Shown here: in pieces, positions 34,175-43,022 of the stretch
How positions within the stretch are numbered: the stretch's first letter is position 1
How the letters are laid out: each line of letters begins with the position of its first letter
From: Muribaculum sp.
GTDB lineage: Bacteria; Bacteroidota; Bacteroidia; Bacteroidales; Muribaculaceae
DNA length: 64,000 nucleotides
NCBI GenBank assembly: GCA_009775095.1
Contig: VSOZ01000019.1
Span: 1 to 64,000, forward strand
Reading direction: 5' to 3'
Notes under the pieces: generated by a model
Seen by the model: the letters and a program-made list of their open reading frames with translations, nothing else
Database searches by the model: none
Told to the model about the DNA's origin: nothing
Position numbers and translations under genes: made by a program

Positions 34175-35116
34175 ATGAATTTGAGTGCAATTAAAAATAG
34201 GATTATTTATTTTTTATGTGTTATTAATCCTTTTTCTTTTTTGATTAAATCTCATTCATATGTTATTGCTTATTTTGATGACTTAACACCTTCGGGTATT
34301 GCGGATAGATTACGTCATTGCCTATCTCTTTATATATACTGCAAAAAATTTAATCTTAGGTTTAAAATATTTCATAAAACTCCATTTGCCTTAGAAGAAA
34401 TTTTGACTCCGGTATTTGATTGGAGTATGAACGAATTAAATGGTTCTAGTCCAATACGCCATAAAATAAAAATTTATATATGGAGTAAATATAAATCAGG
34501 TGATATTTCCAAGAATGCCGAAACTAAATTACAATATCGACAGTTAAGAACAAGTATAACAAGAAAAAATGTAGAATACTATGTCGCCGGGAACCTACAT
34601 TTGGAAGAACGCTATTGGTGTGAGGCATTTGATGAATTATTCGCTCCGAATAGTTTTATAAAAAAGAGTCTTGAGGCTCTTGATTTACCATATTCCTATG
34701 ATGCTGTGACTTTAAGATTTCAGCAATTACTTGGCGATTTTAAAGAAGGGCAATTTGAAATATTGACAGCTTCAGAACAAGAAGATTTAATGAATAAATC
34801 GAGAAATAAAATCATTCAGTTATATGAAGCCGGTTATTTTAGCAATCAGACCATTTTAGTTACATCTGATAGCTTGAAATTTTTAAATGCAATTAAATCA
34901 TTGTCTTTTGTGAAAATTATTAATGGAGAAATGGCCCATCCCGGTTATTCATAAGGAAAATCATTGGAAATTTATGCGAAATCATTTATTGACCTATATG
35001 CTTTAAGAGGAGCGTCTTCAATAACTCTTTTGAAGTCAGACAAAATGTATCTTAGCGGTTTTCCTGAATTCGCATCTATTATAGGCCATAATCGCTTTAA
35101 TATATTGCCGTTTTGA
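34175..35116 (+). pseudogene. Glycosyltransferase gene interrupted by an in-frame stop
   Basis: The first 259 codons (34175-34951) are followed by TAA at 34952-34954. The same frame then stays open for 53 more codons up to TGA at 35114-35116. The downstream peptide (KSLEIYAKSFIDLYALRGASSITLLKSDKMYLSGFPEFASIIG) looks like the C-terminal donor-site end of the fucosyltransferase-like GT11/NodZ type, whose N-terminus (TPSGIADRLRHCLSLYIYCKKFNLRFKIFHKTPF) is present upstream. So one point change appears to have cut a protein of about 313 residues. It could be a pseudogene, a read-through gene, or a sequencing error. Confidence 0.7.
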
Positions 35117-35151
35117 ATTTGATATTATAAATTCCGTATATAACGATAGAA

Positions 35152-36147
35152 ATGAAGACAAAGATTGTGTATGTTGTCACTAGCAATAAAGATGATTACT
35201 ATTTAGAGCAAACGTTGATATCGGTACTTTCTATACGTATGCATTCTCCTGATGCCTATATTATATTAACCGTTGATGAGAGTACTAATGATCTTTTAGT
35301 AGAAGACAGACAGCGATTAAAGGACAGTGTTGATGAAATAATCGTAGCTGCACCTCCAAAAGAATACAATAACATGCAGAAATCCCGATACATAAAGACT
35401 TCACTGCGAAATCTTATTAAAGGGAATTTTTTATTTATAGACAGTGATACGATTATATCTGCACCATTAGATGAAATTGATGAAATTGATGCATCGGTTG
35501 CAGCTGTAAAAGATAAACATCTTATCATAAATAAACATCAATGGAATAATCTAATTGTGGATTGGGCTAAAGCCATGAATTGGCATCTTACATCAGAGGA
35601 TAATATATATTTTAACAGTGGTGTATTTTTAGTTAAGGATGATGTTATTGCACATGATTTGTATCAAAAATGGCATGAAAATTGGTTGGAATCCAATCAG
35701 AAAGGATTGTCAATAGATCAGCCTGCTTTGGGGAAAGCTAATTCTGAATGTGGTTATGTTATCCAAGAACTTTCCGGAGAATGGAATTGTCAGATATTGG
35801 AAAACGGATTGCGTTTTTTGTCGAATGCCAAAATCATACATTTTTTTAGTTCCACATTAGATAATAAGGGAGCTAACTCTGCATATAAATTAAAAGATGT
35901 ACATATATATGAACGACTCCGAAATATTGATGATATCCCAACTGATATTATGTCTATGATAAAGTATCCGAAACAAGCCTTTAAAGATAAGGTTGTGTTG
36001 TTGTCAGATGATGAAATTAATTTAATGTCTACACCTCTTTATCAAAAAATGAAAAACTTGTATTTAAACTCGCCAAAACAATTTTCCCAAATAGATACTG
36101 TGAGAAGATTTGTAGGACGAATGACACGTATCTTGCATCTTCGTTAA
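35152..36147 (+). CDS. GT8-like glycosyltransferase
   Basis: 331 residues. IVYVVTSNKDDYYLEQTLISVLSIR opens a GT-A fold; FLFIDSDTIIS carries the DxD metal motif; NSGVFLVKDD, LSIDQPALGKAN and KIIHFFSS are the later family 8-like landmarks. It probably adds a hexose from a UDP-sugar to the repeat unit. It sits 35 nt behind the interrupted glycosyltransferase. Confidence 0.75.
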   Translation: MKTKIVYVVTSNKDDYYLEQTLISVLSIRMHSPDAYIILTVDESTNDLLVEDRQRLKDSVDEIIVAAPPKEYNNMQKSRYIKTSLRNLIKGNFLFIDSDTIISAPLDEIDEIDASVAAVKDKHLIINKHQWNNLIVDWAKAMNWHLTSEDNIYFNSGVFLVKDDVIAHDLYQKWHENWLESNQKGLSIDQPALGKANSECGYVIQELSGEWNCQILENGLRFLSNAKIIHFFSSTLDNKGANSAYKLKDVHIYERLRNIDDIPTDIMSMIKYPKQAFKDKVVLLSDDEINLMSTPLYQKMKNLYLNSPKQFSQIDTVRRFVGRMTRILHLR

Positions 36148-36158
36148 AATATCGGATA

Positions 36159-37115
36159 ATGAAACTGTTATATTTAAATGATTATGCATGTTCTCCTAAT
36201 GTTCTGGAAGAATGTCGGAATGGATTGTATCCGGAAGCTCATTTATGGGGAATAAAAGAATACGTAGAAAGACATGGTGGTAGTGGATTGCGATGGCACT
36301 TAATAAAAAAATCATGTCGGTGCAGAAGTTTATGGCGCATCGTTGAATGCCTAAATATATTTTTGAAAAATTACAAATGTGACACAATATATTCCGCTAT
36401 TCCCGGATGGGAACTATTTTTTTTAGTTGCTAAAAAACTGCGTTTAAAATCGTATCGTATAATTACTATTGTTCATCATCCGAGTTCACGTCTGCCACTG
36501 TTGTCTTCATATGATAAGTTAATTTTTATAAGTAAGGTTGCTTTTCAGAAATATTCATATTTAGATAATGCTGAGTATTTATATTGGGGGACCGATCTCG
36601 GCAAAAATAGAGACCCAAAGAATGAGCTTGAATACGATTTTGTTTCTGCGGGGAAAACTTATCGCGATTATGCTTTGATGAAAAAGGTCTTGAATAATTT
36701 GGATGATGTAAAATATAAAATATTTGGAGATAAAAGTTCTGAACTAAACGAAATATCATACGGAAGTTTATTAGATTTCTATACAAAAAGTCGTTTTATT
36801 TGTATTCCTATGACACAAGTTAGACCCGAAGGCTCAACTTTGATAGGGTTAACAAGTTTTTCTGATGCAATGTCTTTGGGATTGCCAGTTCTGATGTCAG
36901 ATAATTCCCTTATTGGAATAGATGTTGAAAGCGAAAATCTTGGAAAAATATATAAGGTCGGCGATGAGATTGATTTTAGAAATAAGTTAAATGAGCTTAT
37001 GCATTTGACCGAAAAAGAGTATGAACGAATGCATTATTGTTGTCTGCAATTTTCGCAAATACATTCATTTGATAAGTTTAGTAACAGAATAAATGAGTTG
37101 ATTGATGGTGTATAA
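36159..37115 (+). CDS. GT-B fold glycosyltransferase (family 4-like)
   Basis: 318 residues. IPGWELFFLVAKKLRLKSYRIITIVHHPSSRLP and KLIFISKVAF belong to the N-terminal Rossmann half. The C-terminal half shows ICIPMTQVRPEGSTLIGLTSFSDAMSLGLPVLMSDN, the donor-binding region of GT4/GT1-like enzymes, with the glutamate replaced or shifted. No membrane segments. The end overlaps the following acetyltransferase gene by 11 nt, implying coupled translation. Confidence 0.7.
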   Translation: MKLLYLNDYACSPNVLEECRNGLYPEAHLWGIKEYVERHGGSGLRWHLIKKSCRCRSLWRIVECLNIFLKNYKCDTIYSAIPGWELFFLVAKKLRLKSYRIITIVHHPSSRLPLLSSYDKLIFISKVAFQKYSYLDNAEYLYWGTDLGKNRDPKNELEYDFVSAGKTYRDYALMKKVLNNLDDVKYKIFGDKSSELNEISYGSLLDFYTKSRFICIPMTQVRPEGSTLIGLTSFSDAMSLGLPVLMSDNSLIGIDVESENLGKIYKVGDEIDFRNKLNELMHLTEKEYERMHYCCLQFSQIHSFDKFSNRINELIDGV

Positions 37116-37686
37116 TGAATTGTCAAGAGGAGCCCGTTTTAGAGTATTGATTTTAAGTCCGTTATTTTTATTGCATCTGTTATTATATTTTTTTAGCCCA
37201 TATAAGAAGCTAATTGATTCCGACATTGAAGCGTGGATGCGTTATCGTGATTTTATTAAGAAAGCCGGACCGACTTCTCTATTAAGGCTTTTGGTTATTC
37301 AGCCTGAATTTAGAACTCAGTTTGCATTACGTTTAGGTAATCGAGCTAAATTGTTAATATTTCTTAAGGGGGGGGGGTATTGGGACGTGGGGAGATGTCC
37401 TAATATTGGATCCGGGTTTGTGCTGATGCATGGATTCGGTACCGTAATAAATGGTTCTGCAATTATTGGTCGTAATTGTACAGTTTTGCATAATGTTACA
37501 ATTGGTGGTGCCCGTGGAGGTGCTCCTATTATCGGGGATAATGTGTATATTGGTGCGGGTGCTTTAGTTATTGGTGGCATACGTGTAGGGGATAATGTTA
37601 AAATAGGGGCCGGAGCCATAGTTGTAGAAGATGTGCCGGATAATTGTACTGTAGTTTCAAAAAAGGCTTATATAATAAAACATTGA
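37105..37686 (+). CDS. Serine-O-acetyltransferase-like hexapeptide acetyltransferase with G10 tract
   Basis: 193 residues from ATG 37105 (an upstream in-frame TTG is less likely). A helical N-terminus is followed by a left-handed beta-helix: IGRNCTVLHNVTIGGARGGAPIIGDNVYIGAGALVIGGIRVGDNVKIGAGAIVVEDVP, with the catalytic His in LMHGFGTV as in CysE relatives. It probably acetylates a sugar. Codons 88-91 (AAG GGG GGG GGG) form a run of ten G (37368-37377); loss or gain of one G would stop translation within about 20 codons, so this looks like a phase-variable gene, here in the ON frame. Confidence 0.8.
   Translation: MVYNELSRGARFRVLILSPLFLLHLLLYFFSPYKKLIDSDIEAWMRYRDFIKKAGPTSLLRLLVIQPEFRTQFALRLGNRAKLLIFLKGGGYWDVGRCPNIGSGFVLMHGFGTVINGSAIIGRNCTVLHNVTIGGARGGAPIIGDNVYIGAGALVIGGIRVGDNVKIGAGAIVVEDVPDNCTVVSKKAYIIKH
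37368..37377 (+). repeat. Poly-G tract (G10) inside an acetyltransferase gene
   Basis: Ten consecutive G in the coding strand at codons 88-91. G9 gives a TGA and G11 a TAA shortly downstream; G10 keeps the frame. Long G-tracts are classic slipped-strand sites. Confidence 0.9.
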
Positions 37687-37704
37687 TAAATAGTTTAATT
37701 TGTA

Positions 37705-38787
37705 ATGAGAAAATTTTTAATAATATCATTTACTAGTGGACAAAAATATACAGGCGGACTCCAATGTTCAAAGCGCAATGTTGAGAGTATAAAAACTTTG
37801 GTCGGAGATGGTAATGTGATGCATTATATTATTGAGCCTTATACTAATCCGTATTGTTTTAAAACAAAATTTAAACGAGTCAGCGATATCTTTTATGGAG
37901 CAATGGGTGGCCTTGATAAGGAAAAGACTAATAATATTTTGGAAATTATAGGCCGGAATGGGATTACTGATCTGTTTATCGATAGCTCATTGCTTGGGCT
38001 CTTAGCTAAAAGAGTGAAGAAAATATATCCTGAAATTAGAATTGTAACGTTTTTTCATAATTTTGAAAAAGGTTTTGTAAAAGATTATATTAGGGTGAAT
38101 CAAGATTATTTCCGATTATATTGGACCGTTCTGACGAATAAAAATGAACGATCGGCAATTAAATTTTCAGACAAAATAATCACTCTTAATGTGAGGGATG
38201 CAAAAGCGATAGAACAATGTTATGGGCGTAAACCCGATGCCATTATTCCAATTACACTGATGGATACCGGAATGTCGAAATATAATGAGAAATCGACGAA
38301 TCACGAAGCTATATTTATTGGAAGCTATTTTTTTGGAAATGTACAAGGTATTAAGTGGTTTTGTAAAAATGTGCTACCGTTTACAGATATTCATCTTACT
38401 ATAGTTGGCGCTTCCATGGATAAGTTAAGAGATGAAATGAAGATAACGGAAAAGATCTCGATATATTGTGATGTGCCTGACCTATCAATATATTTTAGAA
38501 AGGCAGATTTTGTAGTACTTCCCATATTATCAGGAAGTGGAATGAAAGTAAAGACTGCGGAGTCATTGATGTACGGTAAATATATAATCGGAACGGATGA
38601 GGCATTTAGGGGCTACGAAATTGATGAAACTATCGGCCGGATATGCAATAGTGCCGAAGATTTTATAAGTACAATCAACAATCTTGATATTCCATTCAAA
38701 TTCAATCAGGCATCAAGAACGTTGTATGAGAAAAAATATTCTTTTGATGCATCGTTAAGTAAATTTGCTGAAGTATTAGCATTGTGA
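37705..38787 (+). CDS. GT-B glycosyltransferase (family 4-like)
   Basis: 360 residues. ISFTSGQKYTGGLQCSKRNVESIKTLVGDG is the N-terminal glycine-rich opening. Later IFIGSYFFGNVQGIKWFCKNVLPF and the donor region VVLPILSGSGMKVKTAESLMYGKYIIGTDEAFRGYEI fit GT4-type retaining enzymes. It is 18 nt behind the acetyltransferase and overlaps the polymerase gene by 4 nt (GTGA). Confidence 0.8.
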   Translation: MRKFLIISFTSGQKYTGGLQCSKRNVESIKTLVGDGNVMHYIIEPYTNPYCFKTKFKRVSDIFYGAMGGLDKEKTNNILEIIGRNGITDLFIDSSLLGLLAKRVKKIYPEIRIVTFFHNFEKGFVKDYIRVNQDYFRLYWTVLTNKNERSAIKFSDKIITLNVRDAKAIEQCYGRKPDAIIPITLMDTGMSKYNEKSTNHEAIFIGSYFFGNVQGIKWFCKNVLPFTDIHLTIVGASMDKLRDEMKITEKISIYCDVPDLSIYFRKADFVVLPILSGSGMKVKTAESLMYGKYIIGTDEAFRGYEIDETIGRICNSAEDFISTINNLDIPFKFNQASRTLYEKKYSFDASLSKFAEVLAL

Positions 38788-39887
38788 TATATTACGAGAT
38801 ATACATCTTTTTGGGCCTATTGTGTATTTTTGCTGTAGTAGCAAAGAAAACGCAAAGGATGTGGTTATTATATTTAGGTGCATGTGTTATTTTACTGTTT
38901 CAAGCACTCAGATGGAAAACCGGAACGGATTGGAACCCATATTTAATTGAATTTCTTAATGTAAATAAATCGGGTAGGGTAGATGAATTTGAACCGGGAT
39001 ATGTTTTCCTAAATTCGATTATTCGGCATATTACCGATAAATATACGGTCTTTCTGCTTTTTGAATGTGGACTTAATATTTGCTTCATAATATTTTTCTT
39101 AAGGAAAATGCCAATAAGAAATAAATCGCTTGGGCTATTATATTTTTTTGCGATAGCTGTCTTCCCGATTAGATTTACATTGGCCTCAAATATGATTTTA
39201 TGTAGCTATGTGTATATATTAGAAAAAAAAATAGTGCCTTTTATAGCAATTGTTATTTGTGCATCTATGATACATAGAACAGCAATTGCCTTTCTGCCAA
39301 TGTATTTCATTTGTCAGTATAAATTTTCGTTTAAGATCTTGATGATCATATATATAGGTGCGATGGTATTAGGAGCATTGGCGGAATATACGTTTGGAAA
39401 TTTATTGCAAATCGCAGCTGCAACTTATGGATTTGCAGGTTCTGCAGTCCAAACCAAAATGGACGCATATGTTACGGGAGAAATTCCTGATAGATTACAA
39501 ATGACACCAATAAGATATCTGATGTCAATGGTTAATAGCACATTTTTTATATTACTATTTTATTATTTTAAACGTAAATATTTTTCATCGAATGCGGTCT
39601 ACGGGCTTCTATTTACTTTATATGTATTAGGAATATCCTTCAACCGCATATTTTTACAAACTATACCTGATATAGCAAGAATGACGTCGTTTTTTACAGG
39701 AGGATTTATTATAATGATTATTATGATTATATCTTCGTTAAAACGTAAGTTCCAGATTTTAGCTACTATTGCAGTTATTTCTTACATCTTTTTAAGTTAC
39801 AATTCTAGTATAAACGGGTACTATAAAAATTTATTTAATCCATATTATAGCGTATTTTCAGGTAACGTGCATAGAATAATGTACTAA
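38784..39887 (+). CDS. EpsG-type polysaccharide polymerase (Wzy role)
   Basis: 367 residues with about ten membrane helices. It starts at GTG 38784, overlapping the previous stop as GTGA. LLFQALRWKTGTDWNPYLIEFLNVNKSG and EFEPGYVFLNSIIRHITDKYT are the EpsG landmarks, and the loop PDRLQMTPIRYLMS also fits. It is the only polymerase candidate in the locus, so it likely joins repeat units in the periplasm. Confidence 0.85.
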   Translation: MIYYEIYIFLGLLCIFAVVAKKTQRMWLLYLGACVILLFQALRWKTGTDWNPYLIEFLNVNKSGRVDEFEPGYVFLNSIIRHITDKYTVFLLFECGLNICFIIFFLRKMPIRNKSLGLLYFFAIAVFPIRFTLASNMILCSYVYILEKKIVPFIAIVICASMIHRTAIAFLPMYFICQYKFSFKILMIIYIGAMVLGALAEYTFGNLLQIAAATYGFAGSAVQTKMDAYVTGEIPDRLQMTPIRYLMSMVNSTFFILLFYYFKRKYFSSNAVYGLLFTLYVLGISFNRIFLQTIPDIARMTSFFTGGFIIMIIMIISSLKRKFQILATIAVISYIFLSYNSSINGYYKNLFNPYYSVFSGNVHRIMY

Positions 39888-39898
39888 AAATTTCTTTA

Positions 39899-41137
39899 AT
39901 GAAGAAAGTTATTGTTATTTCCGGTATTAATCTTAGGAGCGGTGGACCTCTTGCTATTTTAAGAGATTGCTTGAGTTTCTTAAATCAGAATGAGATAAGT
40001 AAGCAATACCACATAGTTGCATTAGTTCATAAAAAAGAGTTGTGCGATTTCCCCAATATTGAATACATTGAATTTCCCGATAGTATAAATAGTTGGATTA
40101 AAAGGCTTTACTATGAGTATATCCATTTTAGACGGTTATCCAAGAAATTGAAACCTTATTTATGGCTATCGCTTCATGATATTACACCAAATGTCAATGC
40201 GGAAAGACAAGCTGTTTACATGCATAATCCATCAATTGTAAATAGAATAAAACTCAGGGATTTCAAGTATGACAAAACTTATATGGCATTCGCGCTTTTA
40301 TATAAATATTTGTATAAAATTAATATTCAGAGAAACAATTATTGCATAGTTCAACAAGAATGGTTTAAGACAGAATGTAGTAAAAAATTCTCTATTCCCG
40401 GACATCGGTTTATTGTGGCAAGTCCGAATATAACATTGGATTTTCCGAAAACAGCCCCAACTTATACAAAATGTAAAACTTTCTTCTTCCCTTCGTTTCC
40501 TCGTCCTTTTAAGAACTTTGAGACAGTATGCAAGGCTGCGAGTTTACTAGTGAATCGTGGATGGAAGGACTTTAAAATAATTTTAACTCTTGATCCTAAT
40601 TTAAATTCATATGCAAAGGATATTATAAAAAAATATCATAATATTTCTCAAATAGAATTTGTGGGTCTAATACCTCCTCGAGAAATGCAGAAATATTATG
40701 GAAAAACGGATTGTCTTATATTTCCATCACGCCTTGAAACATGGGGATTGCCTATATCGGAGTTTATTCCTTTTAATAAGCCAATGATAGTTGCCGATGA
40801 GCCGTATGCTCATGAAACATCTCAAGGGGCCAATATGGTTTCGTTTTTCTCTACTAATAATGCCGAAGAACTTTCTCTGTTCATGGAACAAGCATTGGAG
40901 GGTGAATTTGAAAGATTTAGCCATAATGATCGAAAAGAATTGGCTTATCCTTTTGCAAAAGATTACGATTCTTTATTTAAAATACTTTTGAGTGATGATC
41001 CAATGATGATTGAACGAATATCTAATCGATACTCATTATCTGATAAGTTTCGATTATTTTGTGATTTAGTTATGACTAAGATTAAACATTTCAAGCAACG
41101 CATTGTGCGTCAGCCATTTATATGTAGGGGGGGGTAA
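39899..41137 (+). CDS. GT4-like glycosyltransferase carrying the N-terminus of the next acetyltransferase
   Basis: 412 residues. The GT-B part (1 to about 364) shows INLRSGGPLAILRDCLSFL, FPSFPRPFKNFETVCKAASLL, GLIPPREMQKYYGKTDCLIFPSRLETWGLPISEFI (with the donor-site EXWGLP pattern) and a C-terminal helix. Residues about 365-412, ending FKQRIVRQPFICRGG, do not fit a glycosyltransferase; they look like the N-terminus of a WbbJ-type acetyltransferase, which normally precedes the IG.N..TG..CRIEAF segment now encoded in the next frame. The two are separated by a G8 run (41127-41134) and a shared TAATG. One extra G would join them into a 572-residue fusion. Confidence 0.78.
   Translation: MKKVIVISGINLRSGGPLAILRDCLSFLNQNEISKQYHIVALVHKKELCDFPNIEYIEFPDSINSWIKRLYYEYIHFRRLSKKLKPYLWLSLHDITPNVNAERQAVYMHNPSIVNRIKLRDFKYDKTYMAFALLYKYLYKINIQRNNYCIVQQEWFKTECSKKFSIPGHRFIVASPNITLDFPKTAPTYTKCKTFFFPSFPRPFKNFETVCKAASLLVNRGWKDFKIILTLDPNLNSYAKDIIKKYHNISQIEFVGLIPPREMQKYYGKTDCLIFPSRLETWGLPISEFIPFNKPMIVADEPYAHETSQGANMVSFFSTNNAEELSLFMEQALEGEFERFSHNDRKELAYPFAKDYDSLFKILLSDDPMMIERISNRYSLSDKFRLFCDLVMTKIKHFKQRIVRQPFICRGG
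41127..41134 (+). repeat. Poly-G tract (G8) at the glycosyltransferase/acetyltransferase junction
   Basis: Eight G directly before TAATG. With G8 the glycosyltransferase ends and the acetyltransferase can restart at ATG 41137. With G9 (or G6) the reading frames join. With G7 or G10 the upstream frame ends after about 13 foreign codons. Confidence 0.88.
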
Positions 41138-41616
41138 TGGTAGATCTTGGGACCTCGTTGACCACGGGGCGTAATTGTCGAATTGAGGCATTCCTTTCGG
41201 GTGATGACCATAGAAAGAAAATTGTATTTGGCAATCGAGTGCAGATAAACGATAATGTACATATATCAGCTATCCATTCAGTGAGAATAGGTGATGATGT
41301 TTTGATGGCATCGCATGTGTATGTATCCGATAATTCGCATGGCTCGTATAAGGGGGATGAAAATGATATATCGCCGGATATTGTACCCACTAAGCGACCG
41401 TATTATGTAGCGCCTGTGAAGATCGGTAATCGTGTTTGGATTGGAGAAGGAACCATTATATTACCCGGAGCGACTATTGGTGATGGTGCTGTTATAGGAG
41501 CTCATTCTATTGTCAACAAAGATATACCGCCCGAAACAATTGCTGTCGGTAGTCCGGCACGGGTTGTTAAGCGTTGGAATCCGGTAGTACAACGGTGGGA
41601 GAGAGTTGGGTTATAG
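41137..41616 (+). CDS. WbbJ/maltose-acetyltransferase-type acetyltransferase, probably N-terminally split
   Basis: 159 residues as read from ATG 41137. VFGNRVQINDNVHISAIHSVRIGDDVLMASHVYVSDNSHGS, then KRPYYVAPVKIGNRVWIGEGTIILPGATIGDGAVIGAHSIVNKDIPPETIAVGSPARVVKRWN, is a left-handed beta-helix with the catalytic His in DNSHG. The usual leading segment of about 40 residues, including RPF.I.GG, lies in the frame of the glycosyltransferase upstream across the G8 run. It probably O-acetylates a capsule sugar. In the present G8 state it must start internally and may be weak or inactive. Confidence 0.8.
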   Translation: MVDLGTSLTTGRNCRIEAFLSGDDHRKKIVFGNRVQINDNVHISAIHSVRIGDDVLMASHVYVSDNSHGSYKGDENDISPDIVPTKRPYYVAPVKIGNRVWIGEGTIILPGATIGDGAVIGAHSIVNKDIPPETIAVGSPARVVKRWNPVVQRWERVGL

Positions 41617-41730
41617 CGGAACCGGTACGAAGTCGAGGCGCAAGGCGTTGGCTATGCGGATAAAACTTGATAACTGTATGTCATTTTGGCCGTGTTCAAC
41701 ACCAATACAAATCAGAGTTCGGTTCTCATT
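41611..41730 (-). pseudogene. Remnant of an HTH (XRE/HipB-type) regulator
   Basis: On the minus strand about 39 codons ending at TAA 41611-41613 read NENRTLICIGVEHGQND, then IQLSSFIRIANALRLDFVPVPL, which resembles the tail of XRE-family helix-turn-helix proteins (E.G.N..iqls.l..iAnAL). No upstream part or start is present. It overlaps the end of the DUF4143 ATPase gene, which seems to have replaced the rest. Short, so tentative. Confidence 0.4.
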
Positions 41731-42926
41731 AGGAAATCGATGAGGTGAATGTGCATGATGCCGTCGACATTGCTGCCCGAGGTCCATTCATCCATACTGA
41801 TTACATATTTGGGATAATTATCGCGTATGGCCAAAAGGTTGCCGAATTCACGGTTTTTTGTGGTTTCTGATTCAATACGGTAAGCGACTTGTGCGTATAT
41901 TCGCCATTCATTTTTCAAGCCGATAAAGTCAATTTCTCGTCCTGATGTCTGTTCACCGGTGAATACCGAGTAGTTCAATAGCCGTAAATGATTGTAAACC
42001 GCGTTTTCCATAAGTTTGTGTATGTCGCGCTGGAGGCTGAAATTCAGATGACAGTTTCGTAGGCCTAAGTCCTCGAAAAAGTATTTATCGTGGATCTCGA
42101 ATTTGCGTAGACCTTCAATTTCAAGACGTTGTGCTCGATTTATCAAGTAGGCGTTACGAAGCGATTTAATATAGTTGCCAACTTGCAGGGAGGAGATGTT
42201 GACATGCTGCGATTTAAGATACTTGCTGATGTTGTTTGCGGAGAATAGATTCCCGACATTGTCGGCAATGTATACGGCTAATGTTTCTAAAAAATCGACA
42301 TTGCGGATGCCTTCGCGTTTTACTACATCTTTTAGCAATATTGTAGAGTATACATTACTAAGATATTCAAATACCAGTTCTTTCTCTAAGGGTAGATTGG
42401 TAAGATACGGCATTCCTCCAAAACTTAAATATGAGCGCAGTGCCTGTACTGACGGATCAAGTTTGTGAAATTGAAGAAACTCGCTGAAGCCAAGACTATG
42501 AATGTGAAATTCGATGTATCGCCCCGAAAGGTATGTGGCAAGCTCCCCTGATAGCATGGAGGCGTTACTTCCGGTAACGAATATGTCGCATGAATTACGG
42601 GCTTGCAGACTGCGGAGTGTATGTTCGAAGCCTGTAATATCCTGAACTTCATCAATAAAAAGATAATTGGGACAGTCTTCTTTTAACCGGTTTAGAACGT
42701 AAGATGACAGGTCTTCGTGCGACTTCAATTCATTGAATACTTCATATTCTTTATTGATGTATATAATGTTTGCATTTGAAACCGACTCTTTTATATGTCG
42801 CATTAATTGCTTCATAATGCAGCTTTTACCTACACGGCGTTGGCCGGTAAGTACTTTAATTATCCCCTTATTTATAAATGGAGTGATTCTTGATGTGTAT
42901 ATTGGACGGTCAATTAACTGGCTCAT
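41712..42926 (-). CDS. AAA+ ATPase with DUF4143 C-terminal domain
   Basis: 404 residues, antisense to the capsule operon. Walker A is TGQRRVGKSCIMKQL (about 28-42), Walker B LFIDEVQDI (about 90-98), with TGSNASMLSGELATYLSGRY as sensor region. The DUF4143 part (about 200-360) includes REIDFIGLKNEWRIYAQVAYRIES, which recalls a PD-(D/E)XK nuclease-like core. The family is mobile and frequent in Bacteroidetes; its function is unknown. It has an excellent promoter of its own and interrupts the locus between the acetyltransferase and rhamnose genes. Confidence 0.85.
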   Translation of the reverse strand: MSQLIDRPIYTSRITPFINKGIIKVLTGQRRVGKSCIMKQLMRHIKESVSNANIIYINKEYEVFNELKSHEDLSSYVLNRLKEDCPNYLFIDEVQDITGFEHTLRSLQARNSCDIFVTGSNASMLSGELATYLSGRYIEFHIHSLGFSEFLQFHKLDPSVQALRSYLSFGGMPYLTNLPLEKELVFEYLSNVYSTILLKDVVKREGIRNVDFLETLAVYIADNVGNLFSANNISKYLKSQHVNISSLQVGNYIKSLRNAYLINRAQRLEIEGLRKFEIHDKYFFEDLGLRNCHLNFSLQRDIHKLMENAVYNHLRLLNYSVFTGEQTSGREIDFIGLKNEWRIYAQVAYRIESETTKNREFGNLLAIRDNYPKYVISMDEWTSGSNVDGIMHIHLIDFLMRTEL

Positions 42927-42952
42927 ATTTTAAGTATGATTAAAAATCAATA

Positions 42953-42983
42953 CAAATATATTGATTTTATAAATTATGGCAAA
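42953..42983 (-). promoter_or_regulatory. Promoter of the DUF4143 ATPase gene
   Basis: Minus strand TTTG (42980-42983), 19 bp, TATATTTG (42953-42960): full consensus. The start codon is 26 nt downstream. A 15-bp direct repeat TATTTTAAGTATrAT (42926-42940 and 43006-43020) brackets the promoter. Confidence 0.75.
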
Positions 42984-43022
42984 AAGATGCTGTAAAATTA
43001 TTTGTTATTTTAAGTATAATTT

